Source: Vibrio hepatarius
GTDB taxonomy: Bacteria > Pseudomonadota > Gammaproteobacteria > Enterobacterales > Vibrionaceae
Assembly (NCBI RefSeq): GCF_011806575.1
Contig: NZ_JAATOO010000007.1
Coordinates: 124,001 to 188,000 of the forward strand
Reading direction: 5' to 3'
Length of the DNA: 64,000 bases
The position numbers and the translations under genes are program-made. Positions 34,275 through 42,824 of this stretch are shown here, one piece after another. The notes below the pieces were generated by a model. It was not told the DNA's origin. It ran no database searches and was given only the letters and a program-made list of their open reading frames with translations. Every line of letters starts with the position of its first letter. Position 1 is the stretch's first letter.

Positions 34275-35558
34275 ATGGATAAATCGCTTTCGAGTAAGAT
34301 TTTTGTCGGTCTATTTGCTGGCTTACTCATCGGTACCGCGATTCAGTACTTATTTAGCGGTATTGCGATTTTTGATACGTACTTACTAGGTGCGGCAGAA
34401 GGGGTAGGTGGTATGTTTGTATCACTGATCAAACTATTGGTTGTGCCTCTGGTTTACGTATCTATCGTCTGCGGTATTGTTGATCTAAAAGACATCACTG
34501 CATTTGGTCGTCTTGGTGGAAAAACTTTTGCTCTTTACATTATCAACACCATCATCGCCATCACTGCAGCGTTAACTATCGGCATGATTGTTCAACCGGG
34601 TGCTGACGCGCATCTGGCAGGGACAATTTCAGAGTCGATTCAACTGACAACGACTGAAACCCCAGATATTTTCTCTCTAGTGGTTAACATCGTACCTAGC
34701 AACCCTGTCCAAGCATTTGCCAACGGCGACATGTTACAAATCATCTTTATGGCGATTTTGACTGGTCTAGCGATTCAAGCGCTTGATTCTCGTGGTGGTC
34801 CTGCCATTCGTACCTTTAAGATGGCGAATGAGATCATGATGAAGCTGGTGGGCCTTGTGATGAGCCTAGCACCATACGGTGTTCTTGCGCTGATGATTCA
34901 GTTGGGTGCAACGCTTGATGCGCACACGCTACTGTCAGTAGCTGGCTACGTCGCATTGGTTATTGCCATGTTGGTGTTCTGGATTTTCGTGTTCTACCCA
35001 ACAGCGGTAGGCCTAGCAACAGGTACTTCTCCAAAAACTTTCTTGCGTGCAACTCGTGAACAGATCTTGTTCTCGTTATCGACGGCAAGCTCTAACGCAA
35101 CTATTCCAGTAACCATGCGTACGCTGACAGACAAGCTGAAAGTGTCTAAGTCGGTGGCGGGTTTCGGTGTGCCACTTGGCGCAACAATGAACATGTCTGG
35201 TGTCTCTATTTACATTACGCTAGCAACAATTTTTGTCGCGAACGCATTTGGTCAACCAATTAACTCAGCGGATGTATTTACTCTTGGTCTAACTATCCTA
35301 CTGCTATCGGTTGGTGCGGGTGGCGTTCCGGGCGGCGGTATCGTTATGGTCGGTGTGTTGCTTCACCAACTCGGTCTACCACCAGAAGGTTTGGCGATTG
35401 TTGCTGCGGTTGACCGTATTAACGATATGTTCTGTACCTCGTCAAACGTGGTAGGCGATACAGCGGTGAACACAATCGTAGCGAAAACCGAAGGCGAAAT
35501 TGATAAAGCGGAAGTGGAAACCGAAGTCGAGGCAAAGCCAGCGCAAGCAAACGCGTAA
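34275..35558 (+). CDS. DAACS-family amino acid:cation symporter, likely neutral substrate
   Basis: This inner-membrane carrier of the GltP/DctA family has 427 residues. Hallmarks are the serine-rich STASSNATIPVTMRTL hairpin, GVPGGGIVMVGVLLH, and the TM8 motif. In glutamate carriers TM8 reads D-M-G-R-T, the Arg holding the side-chain carboxylate; here it is D384-M-F-C387-T. The Asp that binds the amino group is kept but the Arg is Cys, as in neutral ASCT transporters. TM7 reads NMSG (306-309) instead of NMDGT, altering a sodium ligand. A small neutral amino acid is the best inference. GGAG lies before ATG 34275. The acidic tail (about 408-427) is unusual in composition. Confidence 0.9.
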   Translation: MDKSLSSKIFVGLFAGLLIGTAIQYLFSGIAIFDTYLLGAAEGVGGMFVSLIKLLVVPLVYVSIVCGIVDLKDITAFGRLGGKTFALYIINTIIAITAALTIGMIVQPGADAHLAGTISESIQLTTTETPDIFSLVVNIVPSNPVQAFANGDMLQIIFMAILTGLAIQALDSRGGPAIRTFKMANEIMMKLVGLVMSLAPYGVLALMIQLGATLDAHTLLSVAGYVALVIAMLVFWIFVFYPTAVGLATGTSPKTFLRATREQILFSLSTASSNATIPVTMRTLTDKLKVSKSVAGFGVPLGATMNMSGVSIYITLATIFVANAFGQPINSADVFTLGLTILLLSVGAGGVPGGGIVMVGVLLHQLGLPPEGLAIVAAVDRINDMFCTSSNVVGDTAVNTIVAKTEGEIDKAEVETEVEAKPAQANA

Positions 35559-35585
35559 GCGACTTATTCTTTCACTAGTAGTTTA

Positions 35586-35612
35586 AAAGCGAGGCCAAGT
35601 GTCTCGCTTTTT
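35586..35612 (+). terminator. Terminator after DAACS gene
   Basis: AAAGCGAG and CTCGCTTT form an 8-bp stem with a 9-base loop, followed by T. It lies just before the dnaK promoters. Confidence 0.82.
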
Positions 35613-35638
35613 CATTGGTCATAAATAACCTTGTTCAA

Positions 35639-35666
35639 ATTGAACTAGCCATTTTAGTCCCCATAA
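35639..35666 (+). promoter_or_regulatory. Sigma-32-type promoter P1 of dnaK
   Basis: ATTGAA, a 14-base spacer and CCCCATAA match the heat-shock consensus with one mismatch in the -35 box. It lies about 210 bases before dnaK. Confidence 0.8.
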
Positions 35667-35720
35667 ATTGACACATACGATGGGTTTAAAGAAAAAAATG
35701 CGTTTTTTTTTACTTTGTCC

Positions 35721-35747
35721 CTTGAAAACCTATTCGACGCCCTTATC
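35721..35747 (+). promoter_or_regulatory. Possible second sigma-32-type promoter P2 of dnaK
   Basis: CTTGAA, a 13-base spacer and CCCTTATC resemble a heat-shock promoter, with a weaker -10. It lies about 125 bases before dnaK. Confidence 0.6.
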
Positions 35748-35869
35748 TATGGGGCATAGAGAAGCAAACATAATTATTTTTGTTTGTGAGCAAGGGTTGA
35801 AACCCGATTCTCCATCCCCACATAGGGGATATAGCAAAACGAAAATAGAATTTATTCGGAGATAGCCTG

Positions 35870-37783
35870 ATGGGTAAAATCATTGGTATTGACTTAGGTA
35901 CTACTAACTCTTGTGTTGCCGTACTAGACGGTGACAAACCACGCGTAATCGAAAATGCGGAAGGTGAGCGTACAACAGCATCAGTTATTGCATACACAGA
36001 TGGTGAGACGCTAGTAGGTCAGCCTGCAAAACGTCAAGCAGTAACAAACCCAGAAAACACGCTATTTGCAATTAAGCGTCTAATCGGTCGTCGTTTCGAA
36101 GACGAAGAAGTTCAGCGTGACATCGAAATCATGCCTTACAAAATCGTTAAGGCAGACAACGGTGATGCATGGGTAGAAGCGAAAGGCCAAAAAATGGCTG
36201 CTCCTCAGGTTTCTGCTGAAGTACTTAAGAAAATGAAGAAAACTGCTGAAGACTTCCTTGGTGAGGAAGTAACTGGCGCAGTTATCACAGTTCCTGCTTA
36301 CTTTAACGATGCTCAGCGTCAAGCAACTAAAGATGCTGGCCGTATTGCAGGTCTAGAAGTTAAACGTATCATCAACGAACCAACAGCGGCAGCGCTGGCT
36401 TACGGCCTAGACAAGAAAGGCGGTGACCGCACTATCGCTGTTTACGACCTTGGTGGTGGTACATTCGATATCTCAATCATCGAGATTGACGAAGTTGAAG
36501 GCGAGAAAACGTTCGAAGTACTAGCAACTAACGGTGACACTCACCTAGGTGGTGAAGACTTTGATAACCGTCTAATCAACTACTTGGTTGAAGAGTTCAA
36601 GAAAGAACAAGGTATCGATCTTAAGAACGATCCACTAGCAATGCAGCGTGTTAAAGAAGCAGCAGAAAAAGCGAAAATCGAGCTTTCTTCTACTTCGCAA
36701 ACAGACGTAAACCTACCTTACGTGACTGCAGATGCGACTGGTCCTAAGCACATGAACGTAAAAGTGACTCGTGCGAAACTAGAATCTCTAGTTGAAGACC
36801 TAGTACAACGTTCTCTTGAGCCACTAAAAGTTGCTCTAGCTGACGCTGATCTATCAGTAAACGACATCACTGACGTAATCCTAGTGGGTGGTCAGACTCG
36901 TATGCCTATGGTTCAAGCGAAAGTAGCTGAGTTCTTTGGTAAAGAAGCGCGTCGTGACGTGAACCCAGACGAAGCAGTAGCAATGGGTGCTGCAGTTCAG
37001 GGTGGTGTACTTGCTGGTGAAGTTAAAGACGTTCTACTACTAGACGTAACTCCACTGTCTCTAGGTATCGAGACAATGGGTGGCGTAATGACTAAGCTAG
37101 TTGAGAAGAACACAACGATCCCAACTAAAGCGAACCAAGTTTTCTCTACTGCAGAAGACAACCAGAGCGCGGTAACTATCCACGTTCTACAAGGTGAGCG
37201 TAAGCAAGCGATGTACAACAAGTCTCTAGGTCAATTCAACCTAGAAGGCATCCAGCCTGCACCACGTGGCATGCCACAAATTGAAGTCACTTTCGACCTT
37301 GATGCGGACGGTATCCTACACGTATCAGCGAAAGACAAGCAGACTGGTAAAGAGCAGAAGATCACTATCCAGGCATCTGGCGGTCTAAGCGACGATGAAA
37401 TCGAGAAAATGGTTCAAGAAGCAGAAGCTAACAAAGAAGCGGACAAGAAGTTCGAAGAGCTAGCAGCTGCACGTAACCAAGCTGACCAAATGATCCACGG
37501 TACTCGTAAGCAAATCGAAGAAGCAGGTGATGCTCTTCCAGCGGACGAGAAAGAGAAGATCGAAGCTGCAATTACAGAACTTGAAGAAGCTCGTAAAGGC
37601 GAAGACAAAGAAGCGATTGATGCAAAAGTTCAAGCTCTAATGACTGCTGCTCAAAAGCTAATGGAAATCGCTCAGCAACAAGCTCAAGCACAACAAGGTG
37701 CTGAAGCTGGCGCTCAACAAGAGTCTGCACAAGACGATGTTGTAGACGCAGAGTTTGAAGAAGTTAAAGACGATAAGAAGTAA
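35870..37783 (+). CDS. dnaK: Chaperone DnaK (Hsp70)
   Basis: This ATP-driven cytoplasmic chaperone has 637 residues, standard for gammaproteobacteria. [16 protein letters not shown] opens the ATPase domain, followed by [21 protein letters not shown], the linker region [15 protein letters not shown] (about 388-402), and a Gln/Ala-rich, acidic tail ending [12 protein letters not shown] lies 8 bases before ATG 35870. Codon use is strongly optimised, consistent with high expression. dnaJ follows 211 bases later after two hairpins. Confidence 0.99.
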   Translation: MGKIIGIDLGTTNSCVAVLDGDKPRVIENAEGERTTASVIAYTDGETLVGQPAKRQAVTNPENTLFAIKRLIGRRFEDEEVQRDIEIMPYKIVKADNGDAWVEAKGQKMAAPQVSAEVLKKMKKTAEDFLGEEVTGAVITVPAYFNDAQRQATKDAGRIAGLEVKRIINEPTAAALAYGLDKKGGDRTIAVYDLGGGTFDISIIEIDEVEGEKTFEVLATNGDTHLGGEDFDNRLINYLVEEFKKEQGIDLKNDPLAMQRVKEAAEKAKIELSSTSQTDVNLPYVTADATGPKHMNVKVTRAKLESLVEDLVQRSLEPLKVALADADLSVNDITDVILVGGQTRMPMVQAKVAEFFGKEARRDVNPDEAVAMGAAVQGGVLAGEVKDVLLLDVTPLSLGIETMGGVMTKLVEKNTTIPTKANQVFSTAEDNQSAVTIHVLQGERKQAMYNKSLGQFNLEGIQPAPRGMPQIEVTFDLDADGILHVSAKDKQTGKEQKITIQASGGLSDDEIEKMVQEAEANKEADKKFEELAAARNQADQMIHGTRKQIEEAGDALPADEKEKIEAAITELEEARKGEDKEAIDAKVQALMTAAQKLMEIAQQQAQAQQGAEAGAQQESAQDDVVDAEFEEVKDDKK

Positions 37784-37791
37784 TTCAATTG

Positions 37792-37817
37792 CCGAGTAGA
37801 CTGAAACGTCTACTCGG
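37792..37817 (+). terminator. Hairpin between dnaK and dnaJ
   Basis: CCGAGTAGAC pairs with GTCTACTCGG around TGAAAC just after the dnaK stop. With no T-run it is more likely an attenuating or processing hairpin that lowers dnaJ relative to dnaK. Confidence 0.55.
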
Positions 37818-37844
37818 GTTGAAGCTCCTTATTGGAATCTCTTT

Positions 37845-37874
37845 GCGGGCGTTTGAGGTAACTCTAACGCCCGC
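37845..37874 (+). other. Second hairpin between dnaK and dnaJ
   Basis: GCGGGCGTT and AACGCCCGC pair (9 bp) around a 12-base loop, 120 bases before dnaJ. No T-run follows. A role in mRNA stability or attenuation is possible. Confidence 0.5.
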
Positions 37875-37994
37875 ATGTTTGTAGATAAGAATGTCTTTCT
37901 AGCTAAGCGCTTTTCTGATGAAAGCCTTTACCTAAAACGATACAAACACCAAGCGGCAGTGGCCGTTTGCAGTACTACATTGGTGACGAAGAAC

Positions 37995-39137
37995 ATGTCA
38001 AAACGTGATTTTTACGAAGTATTAGGCGTAAGCCGTGATGCATCAGAGCGCGATATCAAGAAGGCGTACAAACGCCTTGCAATGAAATTCCACCCGGACC
38101 GTAACCAGGGTGATGAATCTGCTGCGGATAAGTTTAAAGAAGTAAAAGAAGCGTACGAAATCCTAACCGACCCTCAGAAGAAAGCCGCGTACGACCAATA
38201 CGGTCACGCAGCCTTTGAACAAGGCGGTATGGGCGGTGGCGGCTTCGGTGGTGGCAGCGCTGATTTCGGTGACATCTTTGGCGATGTATTTGGTGATATC
38301 TTCGGCGGCGGTCGTCGTGGCGGCGGTCATGCCCGCGCACAACGCGGAGCAGACCTGCGTTACAACATGGAACTGACGCTTGAAGAAGCCGTTCGCGGTG
38401 TGTCAAAAGAAATCGAAGTACCAACACTGGTTCACTGTGATAGCTGTGACGGTAGCGGCGCGAAGAAAGGCACGTCAGCGGAAACTTGTGGTACCTGTCA
38501 TGGTCACGGCCAAGTGCAGATGCGCCAAGGTTTCTTTGCTGTTCAGCAGACCTGTCCTACCTGTCATGGTAAAGGTAAGATCATTAAAGACCCATGTAAT
38601 GTGTGTCATGGTCAAGGTCGTAAGCAGAAAACCAAAACACTTAACGTTAAGATCCCTGCGGGCGTGGATACTGGTGACCGTATTCGTCTATCTGGCGAAG
38701 GTGAAGCCGGCGAAATGGGCGCACCAGCCGGTGACCTATATGTTCAGGTACACGTGAAAGACCACCATATCTTCGAACGTGACGGAAACAACCTGTACTG
38801 TGAAGTTCCAGTAAGTTTTGCAATGGCAGCTCTGGGTGGGGAAGTTGAAGTCCCGACACTCGATGGTCGTGTAAACCTGAAAGTGCCTTCTGAAACGCAA
38901 ACTGGCCGTATGTTCCGTATGCGTGGCAAAGGCGTGAAAGGCGTTCGTGGTGGCGGTATCGGCGACTTAATCGTTAAATTGGTTGTTGAAACGCCAGTGA
39001 ACCTAAGCTCTCGTCAAAAAGACTTACTGAAAGAGTTTGAAGAATCTTGTGGCGGCGAAGCGGCAACGAAGCACAAGCCAAAGTCTGAAGGTTTCTTTAA
39101 CGGCGTGAAGAAGTTCTTTGATGACCTAACCAGCTAA
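37995..39137 (+). CDS. dnaJ: Chaperone DnaJ (Hsp40)
   Basis: This DnaK cochaperone has 380 residues. The J domain has the HPD motif in [10 protein letters not shown] (about 30-39), followed by a Gly/Phe-rich region (about 75-115), then four zinc motifs [24 protein letters not shown] and CNVCHGQG, and the C-terminal peptide-binding domains. The frame is open from 37875, but ATG 37995 gives the universal [16 protein letters not shown] start. It is co-transcribed with dnaK. Confidence 0.98.
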   Translation: MSKRDFYEVLGVSRDASERDIKKAYKRLAMKFHPDRNQGDESAADKFKEVKEAYEILTDPQKKAAYDQYGHAAFEQGGMGGGGFGGGSADFGDIFGDVFGDIFGGGRRGGGHARAQRGADLRYNMELTLEEAVRGVSKEIEVPTLVHCDSCDGSGAKKGTSAETCGTCHGHGQVQMRQGFFAVQQTCPTCHGKGKIIKDPCNVCHGQGRKQKTKTLNVKIPAGVDTGDRIRLSGEGEAGEMGAPAGDLYVQVHVKDHHIFERDGNNLYCEVPVSFAMAALGGEVEVPTLDGRVNLKVPSETQTGRMFRMRGKGVKGVRGGGIGDLIVKLVVETPVNLSSRQKDLLKEFEESCGGEAATKHKPKSEGFFNGVKKFFDDLTS

Positions 39138-39155
39138 GTTCGGTCTGAGTTCAAT

Positions 39156-39186
39156 AAAAAAGCCTGCAGTAATGCAGGCTTTTTTG
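39156..39186. terminator. Bidirectional terminator after dnaJ
   Basis: AAAAAAGCCTGCA and TGCAGGCTTTTTT form a 13-bp stem around GTAA with T-runs on both strands. It serves dnaJ and the convergent pilin gene. Confidence 0.92.
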
Positions 39187-39200
39187 ATCGGTTTAATCTG

Positions 39201-39638
39201 TTATTTCCAACACGCTGATGGTGTTCCTTCGCCTGTTTGAGTTAAGGTCAGGCTGGTGTAACTTGTACCGTCACACTTATCGCTGTTTTGCCCTTTGGTT
39301 GACTGCGGTGTCGCTGTGATCGTGTAGCCCGTGGAGGTGGTGGTAAGACTCATCGCGTATCGGTCCGTATCACTGTCGCAGATTATACAAACACCGCCAG
39401 ATATGATGCCTGTCGCTGAATAGCCCGCGTTATAATTTTCTTCTAACTTAAGTTGTATTTTTGCCATGTCAGCGAGCGCTTGGCTTCTGTGTCCCTCTAC
39501 TACATATGCGGTGTAGCTCGGTAGTGCGATCGCCGCAAGGATTCCGAGTATCACTACTGCGATCATTATTTCGATCAGACTCATACCTTTCTCATTGCAA
39601 GTCATTCTTTTGCATCTAATTTTTCGAATCATTTCCAT
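39201..39638 (-). CDS. pilE: Type IV minor pilin, PilE-like
   Basis: The 145-residue prepilin has an 18-residue leader ending EKG, then mature MSLIEIMIAVVILGILAAIALPSY with Glu at +5 and Met rather than Phe at +1. Several cysteines in the globular part (GGVCIICDSD, KCDG, ACWK) suggest disulfides. The frame is open to 39710, but ATG 39638 follows GAGGTGG by 7 bases. It is transcribed opposite to the fimT-pilV cluster next door. PilE-like minor pilins help prime pilus assembly; function inferred from family and place. Confidence 0.85.
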   Translation of the reverse strand: MEMIRKIRCKRMTCNEKGMSLIEIMIAVVILGILAAIALPSYTAYVVEGHRSQALADMAKIQLKLEENYNAGYSATGIISGGVCIICDSDTDRYAMSLTTTSTGYTITATPQSTKGQNSDKCDGTSYTSLTLTQTGEGTPSACWK

Positions 39639-39734
39639 TTGTTCCACCTCTGCCGTCAATCTATTTTTGGTAGCTGATAGCATCGGTGCAAGCGGATTCG
39701 TATAAATCACATTGTTTTCAAAGGAATTTGGGAA

Positions 39735-40241
39735 ATGCCTCGCGGGTTTACTCTATTGGAATTACTCATCACTATCGTCGTTCTCACAGCGATGATGGCG
39801 TTTGCTGTCCCGAGCTTTTCAGCTTTGTCGGGGCAAACAAAAATGACCCAGTTAGCAAGCTCCTTGCAGACGTTTCTCCACCAAGCAAAATCAGAAGCGG
39901 TATTTCGCAATCAAGATTTGTGGGCACATATTGAGATGCCGACTAACCCGGATTCCACCGGCTCGTGGCGGATTGTTTTGACAGATGCGGATGCCCCAGG
40001 AGTGGGGACCACATTTAAGGTCTTTTCTGGCTCACCTTATATCAACATTAGCGTTGCTCCTAACTACGCTTCAGACCAAATAAAGCTTGATGGCGTACGT
40101 GGGAAGATCACCGGAGGTTCCATTTCGTTTCATCCGGCAGACGACAGTAGCGAAGAGCTGGTTCTTAAATCATCGTATGGGGCGAGTCGTATTGTAGTCT
40201 GTGGAGAAGGGGGAAGCCGCTATGGTTACCCAGCTTGCTAA
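39735..40241 (+). CDS. fimT: Minor pseudopilin, FimT/GspH-like
   Basis: The 168-residue prepilin has a very short leader MPRG, then FTLLELLITIVVLTAMMAFAVPSF with Glu at +5. The globular part fits the GspH/FimT family, including the C-terminal RIVVCGEGGSRYGYPAC. FimT proteins of this type have been linked to DNA binding for natural transformation in other bacteria; whether this one does so is untested. AAGGAA lies 12 bases before ATG 39735. First gene of the cluster; its end overlaps pilW by 20 bases. Confidence 0.85.
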   Translation: MPRGFTLLELLITIVVLTAMMAFAVPSFSALSGQTKMTQLASSLQTFLHQAKSEAVFRNQDLWAHIEMPTNPDSTGSWRIVLTDADAPGVGTTFKVFSGSPYINISVAPNYASDQIKLDGVRGKITGGSISFHPADDSSEELVLKSSYGASRIVVCGEGGSRYGYPAC

Positions 40242-40860
40242 AAAGCAGAAAGGTGCATCGTTGATTGAATTTATGATCGCTTCGGTGATCGGCGTGATTG
40301 CGATTGGCATTATCGGCTCGCTGTTTATTTCGTCACAACGTACGGCAAGCAAACGTGGTCAGGAATTGTTATTGCTGCAGAACATGGCGGGTACGTTACA
40401 ACAGATAAAAGAGGACGCCCAGAGAGCGGGATATGATGGTGTCGACACAGGATCATTAAAGCTCTCCGGCGCAACTGACACCATTCACGTACAAAACTCA
40501 CCGGACATGTTGGGGTACATTTACCGTATTGCGTCATCTGGTTCTGCAAGCTTGCGCAGTGTCGTCTATCGACATGCTCCGGTTTCAGGTAGCGCGAGTT
40601 CTCTGAAGATATGCGAAAAAACTCAGTCTTCGCCGATGTTGGTCGCTTCGGCTGCAGATTCGGGTTACCACGGAGTGTGTTTTTCTGTTTTTGACCCTAA
40701 GCAAATCGACGTTACCGCGTTCTCAGCTGTAACCCATTCGGTAGGGGGGGGTAAGGTGAGTAGCGCGGTGACGACTGTCTCGATGACCGCTCAGCTAACC
40801 AACAACGCTTTAGTCAACCAAACGATGAGCGTTGAAATCAAACACAGGAATTGGCAATGA
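40222..40860 (+). CDS. pilW: Minor pilin, PilW-like
   Basis: The 212-residue prepilin has leader MVTQLAKKQKG and mature ASLIEFMIASVIGVIAIGIIGS with Glu at +5. Length and the Cys-bearing C-terminal half fit PilW of type IVa pili. GGGGGAAG lies 5 bases before ATG 40222; an in-frame GTG at 40201 is less likely. It overlaps fimT by 20 bases and pilX by 4 bases (ATGA), so the cluster is translationally coupled. Confidence 0.82.
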   Translation: MVTQLAKKQKGASLIEFMIASVIGVIAIGIIGSLFISSQRTASKRGQELLLLQNMAGTLQQIKEDAQRAGYDGVDTGSLKLSGATDTIHVQNSPDMLGYIYRIASSGSASLRSVVYRHAPVSGSASSLKICEKTQSSPMLVASAADSGYHGVCFSVFDPKQIDVTAFSAVTHSVGGGKVSSAVTTVSMTAQLTNNALVNQTMSVEIKHRNWQ

Positions 40861-42107
40861 GAAAGTATCAAGCCGGCGTGGCTGCGCTATTGGTGACCTG
40901 TTTGTTGCTCGCTGCCTCGCTAGTGATCGTTTTAACTTCTTACCGCAATGTCTTTTATCAAATTAAACGAGCGCAAAATGAAGTCACAAGTAGACAACAG
41001 CACTGGCTAGCGGAAGGCGCATTGGAATGTGGTTGGGCGCAATTTAAGCCCATCAAATCGATTCCCGCAACAGTGACAGATTGTGGTTCGGGCTTAGCGG
41101 TCGTTCCTTCATTTGAGGCAACCGCAGCGGGATATATGGTCAAGGCTGACGTTGGTTTTGCATCGCTGAAAAAAGAGATCCAAATGGGTGGTAATTTGGG
41201 GTATGGGGCGATGCAATCCAGTGCTGATGTCTATTTTCGCTCCAGTGCCACATTCTCGACTCCAGACCCCGGCGCTTTGGGCACCGACGGTTGGGAGTGC
41301 ATTGCTTTAACCTATAAAAACCGATTCTACTATTCAGTGGTCGACAACAAAGGCGTTGTTCACGGTGATTCGCCTTTTGCTGACTTCTCCAACCCGAGCA
41401 GTCTTGATTGTGCCAACACTGCGACCAACAACTATTTGTCATCTGCGACAGGTGGTGCAGGTGCAGGAAAAGACTTCCCACAGAATACGCATCTGAAGCC
41501 GTTTGAGTCATTTTTTGGTGTAGAAGAAGCGGACCACGACAAAGTGCGAGACAACGGAACATTTACCGTTCTGGATGCGGGTGGCTCTGGTGCACTCCTA
41601 CCTAGCTGTGGAACCCAACTGACAACTCAGATACTGAGTGGAAATCATCATCTCTGGGTAGAAGGCAGTTGTGAAATTACCCAAACAGAATACAACGATT
41701 TGGTGAATGCGACGCAGGGGACGAATGGTGTGACCGTTATGGTTCACGATGGTTTGTTCTCGGTGATGGGTACTCCAGCAACGGGCGCAACAACCAATAA
41801 GTTTAAAGGCGTATTATTCCACTTTAACTATGCCTACACCCCATCAGTTGGAGACTGGTCTGAGTTAGCGGCAAATGCATATTTGAACCACGTACCGTCA
41901 GTTGTCGAGGATAGTTACCGCACCATAGCTTCTTATTACCAGCATGGTGCCTTCTTAGTCTCTGGCGGACAGTATTTTGATTCTGATGGTCAAGCAGCCG
42001 TATTTTTTGACTCCTTAGACTTTAGATACAACAAAGACATCATTGATAACTCGCGCAATGCCAATGTTGTGCCTCGTTGGAGAAAGGGGAGTTGGTATGC
42101 GAAATAA
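40857..42107 (+). CDS. pilX: Large minor pilin, PilX-like
   Basis: The 416-residue prepilin-like protein has leader MRKYQAG and mature VAALLVTCLLLAASLVIVLTS. It lacks the +5 Glu, as do GspK-type tip pilins. It is about twice as long as classical PilX, so the large globular domain (about 60-416), with several cysteines and Gly/Thr-rich stretches, may form a tip adhesin. AGGAA lies 6 bases before ATG 40857. It overlaps pilV by 11 bases. The PilX name is by position and N-terminus only. Confidence 0.7.
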   Translation: MRKYQAGVAALLVTCLLLAASLVIVLTSYRNVFYQIKRAQNEVTSRQQHWLAEGALECGWAQFKPIKSIPATVTDCGSGLAVVPSFEATAAGYMVKADVGFASLKKEIQMGGNLGYGAMQSSADVYFRSSATFSTPDPGALGTDGWECIALTYKNRFYYSVVDNKGVVHGDSPFADFSNPSSLDCANTATNNYLSSATGGAGAGKDFPQNTHLKPFESFFGVEEADHDKVRDNGTFTVLDAGGSGALLPSCGTQLTTQILSGNHHLWVEGSCEITQTEYNDLVNATQGTNGVTVMVHDGLFSVMGTPATGATTNKFKGVLFHFNYAYTPSVGDWSELAANAYLNHVPSVVEDSYRTIASYYQHGAFLVSGGQYFDSDGQAAVFFDSLDFRYNKDIIDNSRNANVVPRWRKGSWYAK

Positions 42108-42549
42108 TCTTGTCAAACCAAATCGCGCTATGGGCGCATCCAAACAACAAGGCTTTAGCTTAATTGAGGTTCTGATTGCCTTTGTTTTGATAGGTATTGG
42201 CGCACTAGGATTGATAAAACTGCAAACTTACGTTGAGCAGCGTGCCGACTATGCGGCTCACAGCATCCAAGCTCTGCACCTAGCAGAAAAAAAACTGGAG
42301 TGGTTTCGGACTCGCGGAGCTTCTGCCGCTGCCTCTAGCATTGCGGTTGCCGATTTTAATACCAGCATTGTTGATGGTAATGACACCACTCATCCACTGT
42401 ATTCGTTGAGTTGGTCAGTACCGAGTACAACCTTATCTGGTGCGGTTAAAACAGTGGTGATTGACGCTTATTGGGAGGATAGGTTTGGGCAAACACAAAA
42501 AGTTCGGCTACAAACGATGCTATCGAAATACAGCGAATTTGATAACTAA
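42097..42549 (+). CDS. pilV: Minor pilin, PilV-like
   Basis: The 150-residue prepilin has a 19-residue leader ending KQQG, then FSLIEVLIAFVLIGIGALGLIKLQ with Glu at +5, typical of PilV. AAAGGGGAG lies 6 bases before ATG 42097, inside the end of pilX. An open frame from 42043 has no ribosome site. It is the last gene of the fimT-pilW-pilX-pilV unit. No pilY1 follows. Confidence 0.85.
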   Translation: MRNNLVKPNRAMGASKQQGFSLIEVLIAFVLIGIGALGLIKLQTYVEQRADYAAHSIQALHLAEKKLEWFRTRGASAAASSIAVADFNTSIVDGNDTTHPLYSLSWSVPSTTLSGAVKTVVIDAYWEDRFGQTQKVRLQTMLSKYSEFDN

Positions 42550-42824
42550 TGGATACAAACAGTGCTTAAGAGAGTGGTGAGGTACGCTAGTGCTTTATTC
42601 TATACATTGCACATTTGTATCGAGATTGTTTTTAGACATAAAGGGTATTGTTTACGTGCTGTTGTGACGGAATGGTATTTTTGCAAAATATATCTCCAAA
42701 TATGGAAAAACCTTTGGAATGCTGTGCTTTCATAATGTGATTTTAATAGAATGTTTGGCTGAAAGACGACTGAAATAATAATTCATAAAAGTCTAGGTCA
42801 ACAACATCACATTATGGAGTTACG

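Noticed and set aside
38220..38340. Repetitive GGC/GGT tract in dnaJ as a possible DNA repeat
   Set aside because: It encodes the normal Gly/Phe-rich linker of DnaJ.
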